DNA of 64,000 nucleotides from Paenibacillus sp. 1011MAR3C5 (GCF_003591485.1 NZ_QZCF01000004.1:425251-489250), one strand, 5' to 3'. Shown: positions 25,960 to 34,469, counted from the stretch's first letter. Numbers and translations: made by a program. Notes: generated from the sequence alone by a model not told the origin.

Positions 25960-26039
25960 TGAGAATTATTATCGCTAAATAGTTGACGAACGGCAGGGAG
26001 CATGGGATAATAACGTTGTGCTTATGATAATCATTATCA
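25960..26039 (+). promoter_or_regulatory. Fur-regulated promoter of the siderophore importer
   Basis: TTGACG (25983-25988) and GATAAT (26006-26011) with a 17-base spacer form a SigmaA promoter. A perfect 7-1-7 Fur box, TGATAATCATTATCA, lies at 26025-26039 just after the expected start point. A second, imperfect one (TGAGAATTATTATCG, two mismatches) lies at 25960-25974 above the -35. Two boxes around one promoter point to tight iron repression. Confidence 0.9.
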
Positions 26040-26077
26040 TCGCTAATAAATGCGGAGATTATCGGAGGCCTATTTTT

Positions 26078-26149
26078 ATGACTACTTGTGATATGGACTA
26101 TCTCAACATTTCCCCTTTAGCGGATAACAGATCTGAGGCTATGAAATGA
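26078..26149 (+). CDS. Possible 23-codon leader peptide of the iron importer operon
   Basis: ATG 26078 has CGGAGG 9 bases upstream and opens a 23-codon frame (MTTCDMDYLNISPLADNRSE plus AMK). Its TGA overlaps the ATG of the first permease gene (ATGA). The only strong SD of the transcript belongs to this small frame, so the permease may depend on coupled translation. The permease has a weaker GAGG of its own. No similarity to known proteins is recognised. Confidence 0.45.
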   Translation: MTTCDMDYLNISPLADNRSEAMK

Positions 26150-27099
26150 AGGTATGGATGTTAGTCGTAGCGCTTGCGCTTTTGTCAGTGGCATCGCTAT
26201 TCATCGGAGCAGAAAACTTATCGATCACCGACCTGTTCAGCATGACGGAGAAGCAGTGGCAGGTATTCACCATCAGCCGGATCCCAAGGCTGGTCAGTCT
26301 CCTTATTGCTGGCGTCAGCATGAGTATTGCAGGGCTGATCATGCAGCAGCTCAGCCGCAACAAATTCGTATCGCCGACGACGGCAGGTACGGACGATGCT
26401 GCGAAGCTGGGGATATTGGTGGCGCTTCTCGTATTCGCCTCTGCGACGACAATGCAGAAAATGCTCATTGCCTTTGCTTTTGCACTGGCTGGCACCTATG
26501 TGTTCATGAAGTTCCTGGAACGGATCAAATTCAAGGATACGATTTTCATTCCGCTTGTAGGCTTGATGTTTGGTAATATTATTAATTCCATTACTACATT
26601 TTTTGCTTACAAAAATGATATGATCCAAAATGTTACGTCTTGGCTTCAAGGAAGTACGTCTTCGATTATGACGGGCCGCTATGAGTTGCTGTATATCAGC
26701 ATTCCGCTGCTTATCTTCACTTATATGTACGCCAACAAATTTACCATTGCGGGCATGGGGGAAGAATTTTCGGTCAACCTGGGCCTCAATCACAAATTCG
26801 TGGTTAACATTGGCTTGATTATCGTAGCGCTTGTTTCGGTGGTGGTCATCTTAACCATTGGCATCATTCCGTTTCTTGGACTCATTATTCCGAATATCGT
26901 GACGCTCTATGTGGGGGACAACTTGAAGAAAAGTCTGATACATACAGCTTTGCTTGGGGCGGTATTTTTGCTGGTATGCGATATCGTGGGCAGACTCATT
27001 ATTTATCCGTATGAAATACCTATCGGGCTTACCGTCGGCGTGATCGGAAGCATCGTATTCCTGTATCTGCTGCTGAGGAGAAAAGCCTATGAAGCTTAA
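26146..27099 (+). CDS. yclN: Siderophore ABC importer permease (YclN/FpbN-like)
   Basis: A 317-residue FecCD-family permease with about nine helices. It carries the coupling segment GEEFSVNLGLNHKFVVNIGL and the conserved IIPFLGLIIPNIVTLYVGDN block. Order permease-permease-ATPase-binding protein equals B. subtilis yclNOPQ, which imports petrobactin-type catecholate siderophores; the ligand here is inferred from that similarity only. The start codon overlaps the stop of a 23-codon leader frame. Fur boxes lie upstream. Confidence 0.87.
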   Translation: MKVWMLVVALALLSVASLFIGAENLSITDLFSMTEKQWQVFTISRIPRLVSLLIAGVSMSIAGLIMQQLSRNKFVSPTTAGTDDAAKLGILVALLVFASATTMQKMLIAFAFALAGTYVFMKFLERIKFKDTIFIPLVGLMFGNIINSITTFFAYKNDMIQNVTSWLQGSTSSIMTGRYELLYISIPLLIFTYMYANKFTIAGMGEEFSVNLGLNHKFVVNIGLIIVALVSVVVILTIGIIPFLGLIIPNIVTLYVGDNLKKSLIHTALLGAVFLLVCDIVGRLIIYPYEIPIGLTVGVIGSIVFLYLLLRRKAYEA

Positions 27100-28030
27100 A
27101 CTTACACTGCTCGCCGTGTTGGCCCTTGGCGTTATAGCTGCCTTTCTGTTCATTGACCTGCCGCATAACTGGGAATATGCATTGGACCGCAGAGTCAAGA
27201 AGGTGCTGGCCATTGCGCTCACTGGCGGTGCCATCGCTTACGCAACGTTGATATTCCAGACGATGACGAACAACCGGATCTTAACGCCTAACGTCATTGG
27301 CTTGGATTCTCTATACATGCTTATCCAGACGTTCGTTATTTTCTTCTTCGGCGCAGTCAGTTTGCCGAGCACAAACAAAATGATGAATTTCGGTTTCACA
27401 GTAGGCATTATGCTGCTATTCGTAGCTATACTCTATAAGCTCATCTTCAAAAGAGAAGGACGAAATTTGTTTTTCCTTCTGCTGATCGGACTTGTTATGG
27501 GAACGATGTTCGGCAGCATGACGACTTTCATGCAGGTGTTGATTGATCCGAATGACTTTCTTGTCGTACAAGGGAAGATGTTCGCCAGCTTCAACAATGT
27601 GAATACAGATTTGCTCATGCTGTCCATCATTATTTTGGCGTTGGTCGCCCTGTACGCGATGAGGTTCTCGAAGTATCTGGACGCGATGTCGCTGGGGAGA
27701 GAGCATGCAGTCAACCTGGGGATCCCGTACAACTTTGTCGTTATGAACCTGCTTGTGATCGTTGCGATTCTGATTGCGGTATCCACCGCCTTGGTCGGTC
27801 CGATTACATTCCTGGGACTGCTTGTGGTCAACGTGGGCTATCAGTTTATGAAAACCTACCGGCACAGCATCCTCATTCCGAGCACGATGCTGATCAGCAT
27901 CATTGCCTTGGTCGGCGGGCAGATGATCGTGGAGCGTGTCTTTACTTTCGAGACGACGGTCAGCGTTATTATCAACTTTATCGGCGGAGTTTACTTCTTA
28001 TATCTGCTTCTAAGGGAGAGTAAATCATGA
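27089..28030 (+). CDS. yclO: Siderophore ABC importer permease (YclO/FpbO-like)
   Basis: 313 residues, second FecCD permease of the operon, overlapping the first by 11 bases. The family blocks are NRILTPNVIGLDSLYMLIQT, LGREHAVNLGIPYNFVVMNL (coupling helix) and VGPITFLGLLVVNVGYQFM. It would form the heterodimeric channel with the yclN product. The stop overlaps the start of the ATPase gene (ATGA). Confidence 0.87.
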   Translation: MKLKLTLLAVLALGVIAAFLFIDLPHNWEYALDRRVKKVLAIALTGGAIAYATLIFQTMTNNRILTPNVIGLDSLYMLIQTFVIFFFGAVSLPSTNKMMNFGFTVGIMLLFVAILYKLIFKREGRNLFFLLLIGLVMGTMFGSMTTFMQVLIDPNDFLVVQGKMFASFNNVNTDLLMLSIIILALVALYAMRFSKYLDAMSLGREHAVNLGIPYNFVVMNLLVIVAILIAVSTALVGPITFLGLLVVNVGYQFMKTYRHSILIPSTMLISIIALVGGQMIVERVFTFETTVSVIINFIGGVYFLYLLLRESKS

Positions 28031-28785
28031 TTGAGGTTCAAGAGGTATCCAAATCCTATGCCGGCAAGCCGGTAGTCGAGAAAGTATCGCTCAAGATCAA
28101 GCAAGGGAGCGTCACATCCTTCATCGGCCCGAACGGAGCGGGGAAGAGCACGCTGCTTTCGATGATCAGCCGCTTGCTTCAGAAGGACAGCGGAAAAGTG
28201 CTTATTGACGGGAAGGACATCTCGGAGTGGAAAAGCACCGAGCTTGCCAAAAAAATCTCCATCCTGAAGCAGTCCAATCAAGTGAACCTGCGGCTTACTG
28301 TAAGGGAGCTGGTCAGCTTCGGCCGTTTTCCCTACTCGCAAGGGAATCTGAAGAAGGAAGATTGGGAGAAGGTAGATGAAGCAATTGCGTACATGGATCT
28401 GACCGATCTGCAGTCCAAATATTTGGACCAGCTTAGCGGCGGCCAAAACCAGCGTGCATTCATCGCGATGGTCATCGCCCAGAATACCGAATATATTTTG
28501 CTAGACGAGCCGTTGAACAATCTGGATATGAAGCATTCGGTCCAAATTATGAAGGTGCTTCGCAGACTGGCCGAAGAGCTTGGCAAGACGATTATTATCG
28601 TCATTCACGATATCAACTTCGCATCCTGCTACTCCGACTATATCGTGGCCTTGAAGGACGGCAAGATTGTGAAGGAGGGCCCGACTGAAGCGATTATCGA
28701 CAACAAGGTTCTGGAAAATATTTATGATATGGATATACCGATCGAGCTGTTCAACGGCAATCGGATCGGCGTCTATTTCAAATAA
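28027..28785 (+). CDS. yclP: Siderophore ABC importer ATPase (YclP/FpbP-like)
   Basis: This 252-residue FecE/FhuC-type ATPase has Walker A GPNGAGKST near residue 36, signature LSGGQNQRAFIAMV, Walker B YILLDEPLNNLD and H-loop VIHDINFAS. It powers uptake by the two permeases upstream. It starts inside the permease stop and is followed after 23 bases by the binding protein. Confidence 0.9.
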   Translation: MIEVQEVSKSYAGKPVVEKVSLKIKQGSVTSFIGPNGAGKSTLLSMISRLLQKDSGKVLIDGKDISEWKSTELAKKISILKQSNQVNLRLTVRELVSFGRFPYSQGNLKKEDWEKVDEAIAYMDLTDLQSKYLDQLSGGQNQRAFIAMVIAQNTEYILLDEPLNNLDMKHSVQIMKVLRRLAEELGKTIIIVIHDINFASCYSDYIVALKDGKIVKEGPTEAIIDNKVLENIYDMDIPIELFNGNRIGVYFK

Positions 28786-28808
28786 AAAGATAAACAATAG
28801 GAGTGAAC

Positions 28809-29798
28809 ATGATGAAAAAAAGGTTTGGTCTAATTGCAATTTTGCTAGTATTCGCTATGGCTCTTGCTGCATGCGGAGGCAATAACGGCGGCAATAATAC
28901 GGGAGGCAACGCTTCCAGCTCGCCATCGCCATCTCCTTCCCCATCGGCGGAAGCTCCGGCTTCTGATATTGTCGTCAAGCATCAATTGGGTGAAACAACG
29001 GTTAAAGCTAATCCGTCCAAAGTCGTGGTATTCGACTATGGCACTCTGGATACGCTGGATAAGCTGGGTGTAGAGGTTGCAGCTCTCCCGCAAGCAGGCG
29101 TACCTTCCTACCTGGAGAAATACAAGGATTCGAAATATGTGAACGCGGGTTCGTTGAAAGAACCTGACTTCGAGACGATTCATGGCATTTCCCCAGACCT
29201 GATCATTATTTCCGGTCGCCAATCAGACGCTTATGAAGAGCTGAGCGATATTGCTCCTACAATCTACATGGGTGTTGATACATTGAATTACATGGAATCG
29301 TTCAAGTCTAATGTGCACACACTTGCGGATATCTTCGGCAAGCAAGCCGAGGCAGAAGCGGCACTGGCAGACATTGACGCTACCGTAAAAGCGGTAAATG
29401 ACAAAACAACGGCTGCTGGCAAAAACGGTCTGATCATTCTGTCGAACGAAGGCAAAATCAGCGCTTATGGTCCAGGCTCGCGCTTCGGCATTATCCACGA
29501 CGTATTTGGCGTTAGCGCAGTCGATCCAACTATTAAAGTAAGCACGCATGGCGATGAAATTTCGTTCGAGTTCATTTCCGAAAAAAATCCGGATTACCTG
29601 TTCGTTGTAGACCGTAATGCTGCAATCGCCGGCGAAGCTGGTGCGAAGGAAACCGTCGAAAATGATCTGGTGAAAAACACGAATGCTTACAAAGAAGGTA
29701 ATATCGTTTATCTGGACCCTGAATTCTGGTACCTGTCCGGTGGCGGTCTGATCTCTGTTGCGGAAATGGCGAAGGAAATCGACGCAGCAATTAAATAA
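28809..29798 (+). CDS. yclQ: Siderophore-binding lipoprotein (YclQ/FpbQ-like)
   Basis: A 329-residue solute-binding lipoprotein with signal peptide and lipobox ALAAC (Cys about residue 20), and a Ser/Pro linker (SSSPSPSPSPSAEAP). The class III (FecB/BtuF-like) fold follows: VVVFDYGTLDTLDKLGVEV, PDLIIISGRQSDAYEEL and the C-terminal VYLDPEFWYLSGGG. It delivers the ferric siderophore to the yclNO channel. AGGAG lies before ATG 28809. A hairpin ends the operon. Confidence 0.9.
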   Translation: MMKKRFGLIAILLVFAMALAACGGNNGGNNTGGNASSSPSPSPSPSAEAPASDIVVKHQLGETTVKANPSKVVVFDYGTLDTLDKLGVEVAALPQAGVPSYLEKYKDSKYVNAGSLKEPDFETIHGISPDLIIISGRQSDAYEELSDIAPTIYMGVDTLNYMESFKSNVHTLADIFGKQAEAEAALADIDATVKAVNDKTTAAGKNGLIILSNEGKISAYGPGSRFGIIHDVFGVSAVDPTIKVSTHGDEISFEFISEKNPDYLFVVDRNAAIAGEAGAKETVENDLVKNTNAYKEGNIVYLDPEFWYLSGGGLISVAEMAKEIDAAIK

Positions 29799-29815
29799 GC
29801 ACTTCCGTTCATGAG

Positions 29816-29856
29816 AGGGCTGCTCCAATAGGTTTCGTACCTAATGGAGCAGCCCT
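29816..29856 (+). terminator. Hairpin after the siderophore importer operon
   Basis: AGGGCTGCTCC pairs with GGAGCAGCCCT, with AGGT/ACCT closing the inner loop. Only two T's follow directly, so termination may be partial. Confidence 0.65.
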
Positions 29857-29928
29857 TAGTGTATAATAAACTATCTGACGAAGACGTTTTCTTCTTGAAT
29901 TTTACATAAATTAGGTGATGACAACAAC

Positions 29929-31059
29929 GTGTTGGCGATAAGAGGATTAGAGAAATATGCGCAGGATACATTAATTTTTCCGGCATTCGACTTCATGGTG
30001 GGCCGTCATGAGATTACGGCCCTATATTCGAGCATGAATGTCCGTCATACTATATTGAATATGCTGACAGGCAAGCTTGCTGTCTCGACCGGCGACATTC
30101 GTGTGAACGGCATGAGCTATGCCGAAGGAAGCAAAGCCTATTTGGCACAGGTCGGCTTTCTGCTGCTGGACGAAGGGATCTATGAAAAATTGTCCGTTCG
30201 AGAGCTGTTGTCTTTTTATAAAAAATTATATGATTCCAGCCAAAAGATTGAAGACGTAATTCGGCTTGTGAAATTGGACGCAAAAGCGAATATGCGAATA
30301 CATAAGCTTACCCTCTCGGAGAAGAGGAGGGTTCAATATGCCCGCATACGGATGCAAGACCCTGAGGTGTTCATCTTCGAGGAGCCTGATCAGAATGTCG
30401 ATATCGAGACTAAGGCTGTGTTCCAACGACTGGTAAGCCAACTTAGCGAGGATGGCAAAGCGGTAGTCATCTTGACTGGCAATATGGAATCGGCTGTTAG
30501 CGTAACTGACCGGGTGTACCGTCTTGACGAGAAGGGGCTGAAGGGCTTTGATATTCAGGAGCCGCGCGAGCAGGAATCGGGGGAACAGGCAGCAGGAGCA
30601 GCGTCAGCTCATGACCGGGAGTCTGTTATGGCTTCGCAAGATGCGGAGAGCGTCGGGCGCGAGGAGGAGCTGGCAGACGAAGAGTTCGAGGCGGAGGAGG
30701 ACCAACCGATTCAATTTGTCCGTTTTGAAAAAATTCCGACCCGCATGAATGACAAGATGATCTTATTCAATCCGCCGGAGATCGATTACATTGAAAGCCA
30801 TGAAGGACAGACTACTCTATACATTAACGGTGAGACGTATCCTTCGACCTTCAAAATCAATGAGCTCGAAGAGCGCCTTCGGACTTATGGATTTTTCCGC
30901 TGTCATCGTTCCTACATCGTCAATCTTCAGAAGGTGCGGGAAGTGGTCACGTTCACCCGCAATAGTTTCAGCTTGATTCTAGATGATGCTTCCCGAACCT
31001 CGGTTCCGTTATCGAAGACCAAAATGGCTGAATTAAAGGACATGATGGGGCTGAAATAA
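29929..31059 (+). CDS. Regulator: dead ABC-ATPase domain fused to LytTR DNA-binding domain
   Basis: The 376-residue protein has two parts. Residues 1-210 follow the ABC ATPase fold (ALYSSMNVRHTILNMLTG at the Walker A place, then VRELLSFYKK, LTLSEKRRVQYARIRMQDPE and VFIFEEP). The P-loop glycines and lysine are missing, the signature LSGGQ is LTLSEKR, so ATP hydrolysis is unlikely. After an acidic linker (about 215-265) comes a LytTR DNA-binding domain (PPEIDYIESHEGQTTLYING, then FFRCHRSYIVNLQKVREV). It has no response-regulator receiver domain. GTG 29929 follows AGGTGATGAC. Directly downstream are 21-bp repeats and an ABC exporter, which it probably controls. Confidence 0.82.
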   Translation: MLAIRGLEKYAQDTLIFPAFDFMVGRHEITALYSSMNVRHTILNMLTGKLAVSTGDIRVNGMSYAEGSKAYLAQVGFLLLDEGIYEKLSVRELLSFYKKLYDSSQKIEDVIRLVKLDAKANMRIHKLTLSEKRRVQYARIRMQDPEVFIFEEPDQNVDIETKAVFQRLVSQLSEDGKAVVILTGNMESAVSVTDRVYRLDEKGLKGFDIQEPREQESGEQAAGAASAHDRESVMASQDAESVGREEELADEEFEAEEDQPIQFVRFEKIPTRMNDKMILFNPPEIDYIESHEGQTTLYINGETYPSTFKINELEERLRTYGFFRCHRSYIVNLQKVREVVTFTRNSFSLILDDASRTSVPLSKTKMAELKDMMGLK

Positions 31060-31164
31060 GCTCCTTTTGTCGTTTTATCGGCTCCAAACGGCTATATTAT
31101 TGCTCCAAAAGGTGGCTTAAATGCTCCATTCACCCCTAACTTTGCTCCTTTCGATGGAATTGTA
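31060..31164 (+). repeat. Five direct repeats with exact 21-bp period upstream of the ABC exporter
   Basis: GCTCC followed by A/T-rich bases begins at 31060, 31081, 31102, 31123 and 31144, each exactly 21 bases after the last. Two helical turns per repeat would put all copies on one face of the DNA. LytTR regulators bind direct repeats with about 21-bp period, and the preceding gene encodes one. The first unit overlaps the last base of that gene's stop region. Confidence 0.8.
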
Positions 31165-31233
31165 ATGCGCGCTGTTTCGTTCTGATCTACGATGAAATCA
31201 CAAGAACGAACACATGACGGAGGTAATGAGCAG

Positions 31234-32082
31234 ATGGAGAATGTCATTGAAGTCACCGCGTTGGAAAAATCCTTTTCGAAAGAACGGGCGTTAAAGAATG
31301 TTTCTTTTTCTGTACAGAAGGGTGAAATCTTCGGATTCCTCGGACCAAGCGGTTCGGGCAAAACGACCACGATTAAAATACTGACGGCACAGATGAAGGC
31401 GACATCGGGGAGCGCGTATGTATTCGGTGTTTCTACGGATCAGCTGTCGCAGGAGAAATACAGGAAGAAAATCGGGATTGTCACGGACAATACTTCCTTA
31501 TATGCTCGGCTCAGCGTTTATGACAATTTAAAGCTGTATTGCGATTTATATGATGTGCCTGCATCGAGGATTGATGAAGTATTGCGAATGGTGAATTTGG
31601 CGGGCGAAGGCAAAAAGATCGTCTCCAAGCTGTTGAAGGGAATGCTTCAACGGATTATTCTGGCACGTGCTTTCCTGCATGAGCCGGAGCTTCTGTTCCT
31701 GGATGAACCGACGTCTGCGCTCGATCCGATGAATACGAAGCATATCTATGAGGGATTGATGCGGTTGAAGGAGAAGGGAACGACAATCTTCTTGACGACG
31801 CATGACATGAATGAAGCCGAATTCTTATGCGACCGTGTTGCATTCCTGAACAACGGTGAAATTCAATTGCTGGATGCACCGAAGAAGCTGCGTCAGCAGA
31901 GAGGCGATGCGACGCTTAAGGTAGAACTAACCGACGGCACAACGATGATATTGCCGAAGGGACCGGCGGGAGCCCAGCAGCTCTTCAATCATATGAACGC
32001 GGATGAAGTGGTATCCGTTCAATCCAATCATCCAACGCTTGGCGATATTTTTGTAGAAGTAACAGGGAGGAAACTAGTATGA
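31234..32082 (+). CDS. ABC exporter ATP-binding protein
   Basis: 282 residues with Walker A GPSGSGKTT, Q-loop IVTDNTSLYARLSV, Walker B LLFLDEPTSALD and H-loop LTTHDMNEAEF. The signature region reads SKLLKGMLQRIILARA, so the usual LSGGQ is reduced to LLKGM; still, the other motifs are intact. I start at ATG 31234 with GGAGGT 9 bases upstream; the frame is open 14 codons earlier. It overlaps the permease gene by ATGA. The substrate is unknown; neighbouring LytTR regulation and small size fit peptide or antibiotic defence exporters. Confidence 0.88.
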   Translation: MENVIEVTALEKSFSKERALKNVSFSVQKGEIFGFLGPSGSGKTTTIKILTAQMKATSGSAYVFGVSTDQLSQEKYRKKIGIVTDNTSLYARLSVYDNLKLYCDLYDVPASRIDEVLRMVNLAGEGKKIVSKLLKGMLQRIILARAFLHEPELLFLDEPTSALDPMNTKHIYEGLMRLKEKGTTIFLTTHDMNEAEFLCDRVAFLNNGEIQLLDAPKKLRQQRGDATLKVELTDGTTMILPKGPAGAQQLFNHMNADEVVSVQSNHPTLGDIFVEVTGRKLV

Positions 32083-32789
32083 CATTCTCAATGAAACGCG
32101 TATGCGCCATTTTGCAAAAAGATTATAAGGACATGTCCCGTAATTTATACGTCTCCACCACACTGTTCCTGCCGCTCATTATGGCTGCGGTATTCGGACG
32201 CATGGGAATAGAAACGCTTGAGTCGCATTATATGATCATTAATATGGCGTTTATACTGGTCGGCACCTATGTTCAATCATCGCTTATTGCAGAAGAGAAA
32301 GAGAAAAACACGCTGCGCGGTCTGATGCTGTCGCCTGCCAGCACGCTTGAAATCTTTTTCGGCAAAAACCTGCTCAGCTTTATTGCAACAGTCGTGATTG
32401 TGATCTTATCGATTCTGCTAGCCGAATATGACCCGGGCAATATTCCGGTTGTAGCCGTAGCTTTGCTTTTGTCGACCGTATTTTATCTGGGGCTTGGCAC
32501 CTTGATCGGTATGTTCACCAAATCGGTTATTGAAGCTTCTGTTATTATCGTGCCTGTTATGGCTGTATTCAGCTTCGGTTCATTCTTGAAGCCATTCATC
32601 GAGAATTATCCGATTCTGTCGGTGATCGAATATATGCCTAATATGCAATTGCTTGATTTGGCTGCTCAAGTAGAGGCAGGCGCAGGATTCGGGGATGTAT
32701 GGTCCAATCTGCTGATCATTGTTGGCTGGATTATCGTCATCCACATGCTGGCTGTTTATTCCTACAAAAAGCGGATGGTTGAAGAATAA
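32079..32789 (+). CDS. ABC exporter permease (ABC-2 type)
   Basis: 236 residues with six predicted helices and an ABC-2 permease pattern (VQSSLIAEEKEKNTLRGLML, SPASTLEIFFGKNLLSFIAT). It starts in the ATPase stop codon, so the two form one transporter. No terminator is obvious before the next gene. Confidence 0.85.
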   Translation: MTFSMKRVCAILQKDYKDMSRNLYVSTTLFLPLIMAAVFGRMGIETLESHYMIINMAFILVGTYVQSSLIAEEKEKNTLRGLMLSPASTLEIFFGKNLLSFIATVVIVILSILLAEYDPGNIPVVAVALLLSTVFYLGLGTLIGMFTKSVIEASVIIVPVMAVFSFGSFLKPFIENYPILSVIEYMPNMQLLDLAAQVEAGAGFGDVWSNLLIIVGWIIVIHMLAVYSYKKRMVEE

Positions 32790-32879
32790 TGCGGGACAAA
32801 CTGCGGCGCTGGCGGTCGAATGGAGTGCAATGCTTCAGGGAACACTGATGAGGACATTATAACGGGAGGTTATTTGATC

Positions 32880-33338
32880 ATGTCCAACAGAGGATTGTCG
32901 ACGGCTCTCGCAGCCGTCGGTGCGGCGCAGTTGCTGAAGCTGCCATGGCATTACCGCAAGACGGGGCAATGGGATGTGCGGAAGATCATCGGCTCCGGCG
33001 GAATGCCAAGCTCCCACTCCAGCGGCGTAGCCGCGCTCGCAGCCTATACGGCAGCCAAGCACGGTGTACGAACGCCTGAATTCGCCATTGCATCCATGTT
33101 AGGCATTATCGTGATGTATGATGCAATGAATATCCGCCGTCATGCGGGTGAAATCGCGATTCAAGTGAATGATCTGGATGCCGATGTAGAGAAGCTGGCA
33201 GGCCATCATCCCGGGGTCTATCATAAGCGCCGGAAAGAACAGCTGAAGGAGACGTTGGGCCATCAACCCGGTGAGGTTGCGGCTGGAGCAGTGTTGGGCG
33301 TGCTGATTGGCCTTGCCGGAGCGGCATTAGGGCGCTAA
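32880..33338 (+). CDS. DUF212 (YuiD-like) divergent PAP2 family protein
   Basis: The 152-residue protein has the DUF212 pattern: IIGSGGMPSSHSSGVAALA near residue 38 (divergent PAP2 motif), MYDAMNIRRHAGE, and the closing LGHQPGEVAAGAVLGVLIGL. It is a membrane protein of unknown substrate, related to acid phosphatase/VanZ folds. I use ATG 32880, with CGGGAGGTTATTTGATC upstream. It is followed by a strong terminator, so it may end the ABC transcript or stand alone. Confidence 0.88.
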   Translation: MSNRGLSTALAAVGAAQLLKLPWHYRKTGQWDVRKIIGSGGMPSSHSSGVAALAAYTAAKHGVRTPEFAIASMLGIIVMYDAMNIRRHAGEIAIQVNDLDADVEKLAGHHPGVYHKRRKEQLKETLGHQPGEVAAGAVLGVLIGLAGAALGR

Positions 33339-33370
33339 TAGCAGAGTGCCGTTTACGAATACACGATAGA

Positions 33371-33399
33371 AAATCCCGACAGCCCTGTCGGGATTTTTT
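33371..33399 (+). terminator. Strong terminator after the DUF212 gene
   Basis: AAATCCCGACAG and CTGTCGGGATTT form a 12-bp perfect stem around CC, followed by a T-run. Confidence 0.9.
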
Positions 33400-33485
33400 G
33401 ATGCGATTGCAGATAGGATTGACGGAAACTAATAAATTGGATACAATTTAATTAAATAATCGATAATGAGATTGGGGGAGAATAA

Positions 33486-33965
33486 ATGTCCATTTACGAT
33501 TTTGAAGTGAAGACGATTCGAGGCGAGCAGCAGACGCTAGCCCCTTATGAGGGCAAAGTGATGCTCATTGTGAATACAGCCACCGGCTGCGGATTCGCTC
33601 CTCAATTCAAAGGGTTGCAGAAGCTGCACGATGATTATAAGGACCTGGGCTTTGCTGTGCTTGGTTTCCCTAGTTCGCAATTCGGCAATCAGGAGAAGGG
33701 GACCGACAGCGAAGTAGCACAGACATGCGAATTGAACTTCGGCGTCAGCTTTCCGCTCTATTCCAAGATCAACGTGAATGGCGGCGACGCGCACCCGCTG
33801 TTCAAGCATTTGACTCATGAAGCACGAGGCGTATTCGGGTCAAAGGCAATTAAGTGGAACTTTACGAAATTTTTGGTCGATCGTGATGGAAGAGTAGTGA
33901 AACGCTACGGTTCAACAGATGAGCCGGCCAAGATTGAAAAGGATATCGCCGATTTGCTCTCCTAG
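33486..33965 (+). CDS. bsaA: Glutathione peroxidase-family thiol peroxidase
   Basis: This 159-residue protein matches Cys-type glutathione peroxidases. Cys35 lies in VNTATGCGFAPQF, Gln65 in FPSSQFGNQE, and Trp124-Asn125 in IKWNFTKFLVDRDG complete the catalytic tetrad. In bacteria of this group such enzymes usually take electrons from thioredoxin or bacillithiol rather than glutathione. It is cytoplasmic, monocistronic, with GGGGGAG before its start and a terminator after it. Confidence 0.92.
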   Translation: MSIYDFEVKTIRGEQQTLAPYEGKVMLIVNTATGCGFAPQFKGLQKLHDDYKDLGFAVLGFPSSQFGNQEKGTDSEVAQTCELNFGVSFPLYSKINVNGGDAHPLFKHLTHEARGVFGSKAIKWNFTKFLVDRDGRVVKRYGSTDEPAKIEKDIADLLS

Positions 33966-33978
33966 TGCCTGCTAGAAG

Positions 33979-34013
33979 CCTTCTGTAGTCTCTAAGACAC
34001 GGAAGGTTTTTTT
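33979..34013 (+). terminator. Terminator after the peroxidase gene
   Basis: CCTTCTGT and ACACGGAAGG form an imperfect stem, followed by seven T's. Confidence 0.7.
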
Positions 34014-34190
34014 GTTGGCGGGACGGACAAGCTGCGGGGCAAGGGTCATGCAGAATAATGCAGAATAATGGAATACACGTTATGGAGACTAAGAAATTCG
34101 GTCATGATAGGAGGGTGCGCAATAGGCCTTTTCGGGTGTATAATAAAAAATGGTTAAGTAGTAAAAGGATTCTGATAGGAGAGGGTGGAC

Positions 34191-34469
34191 ATGAGCGAAC
34201 AGGTGAACGAGAAGGAATTGATTGCCTATATAGCGGAACGCATCAAGGTTGAGCGGAAGGATATTGAACTTGTACTGCGTTACGAAAAGGGGTATATCGG
34301 TAATGCCAAAGCTGATAAGAACGGCGAGGTGGACATCGATATCGATGATTTGACGGACTTTATAATGAGCAAGCGGGATGTGCAGCTCGAAGAGCCTCAG
34401 GTAGAAGAGATTTTAGAATGCGAGATGGACTATTTTATGGAGAAGGGCTTAGCCGGATACATCGATTAA
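34191..34469 (+). CDS. Small acidic protein, unknown
   Basis: 92 residues, acidic, without membrane segment. Visible stretches are LRYEKGYIGNAKADKNGEVD and LTDFIMSKRDVQLEEPQ. AGGAGAGGGTG stands before ATG 34191, and TATAAT at 34139 may be its -10. I do not recognise a named family. It is followed 72 bases later by the YitT-family gene and may be co-transcribed. Confidence 0.7.
   Translation: MSEQVNEKELIAYIAERIKVERKDIELVLRYEKGYIGNAKADKNGEVDIDIDDLTDFIMSKRDVQLEEPQVEEILECEMDYFMEKGLAGYID

Noticed and set aside
29816..29856. GCTCC at the hairpin after the siderophore operon as a sixth copy of the 21-bp repeat
   Set aside because: It is part of a perfect hairpin stem and not in phase with the array starting at 31060.
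34058..34252. 64-codon frame overlapping the small acidic protein gene
   Set aside because: No SD of its own; it is another frame of the leader and start of the 92-residue gene.
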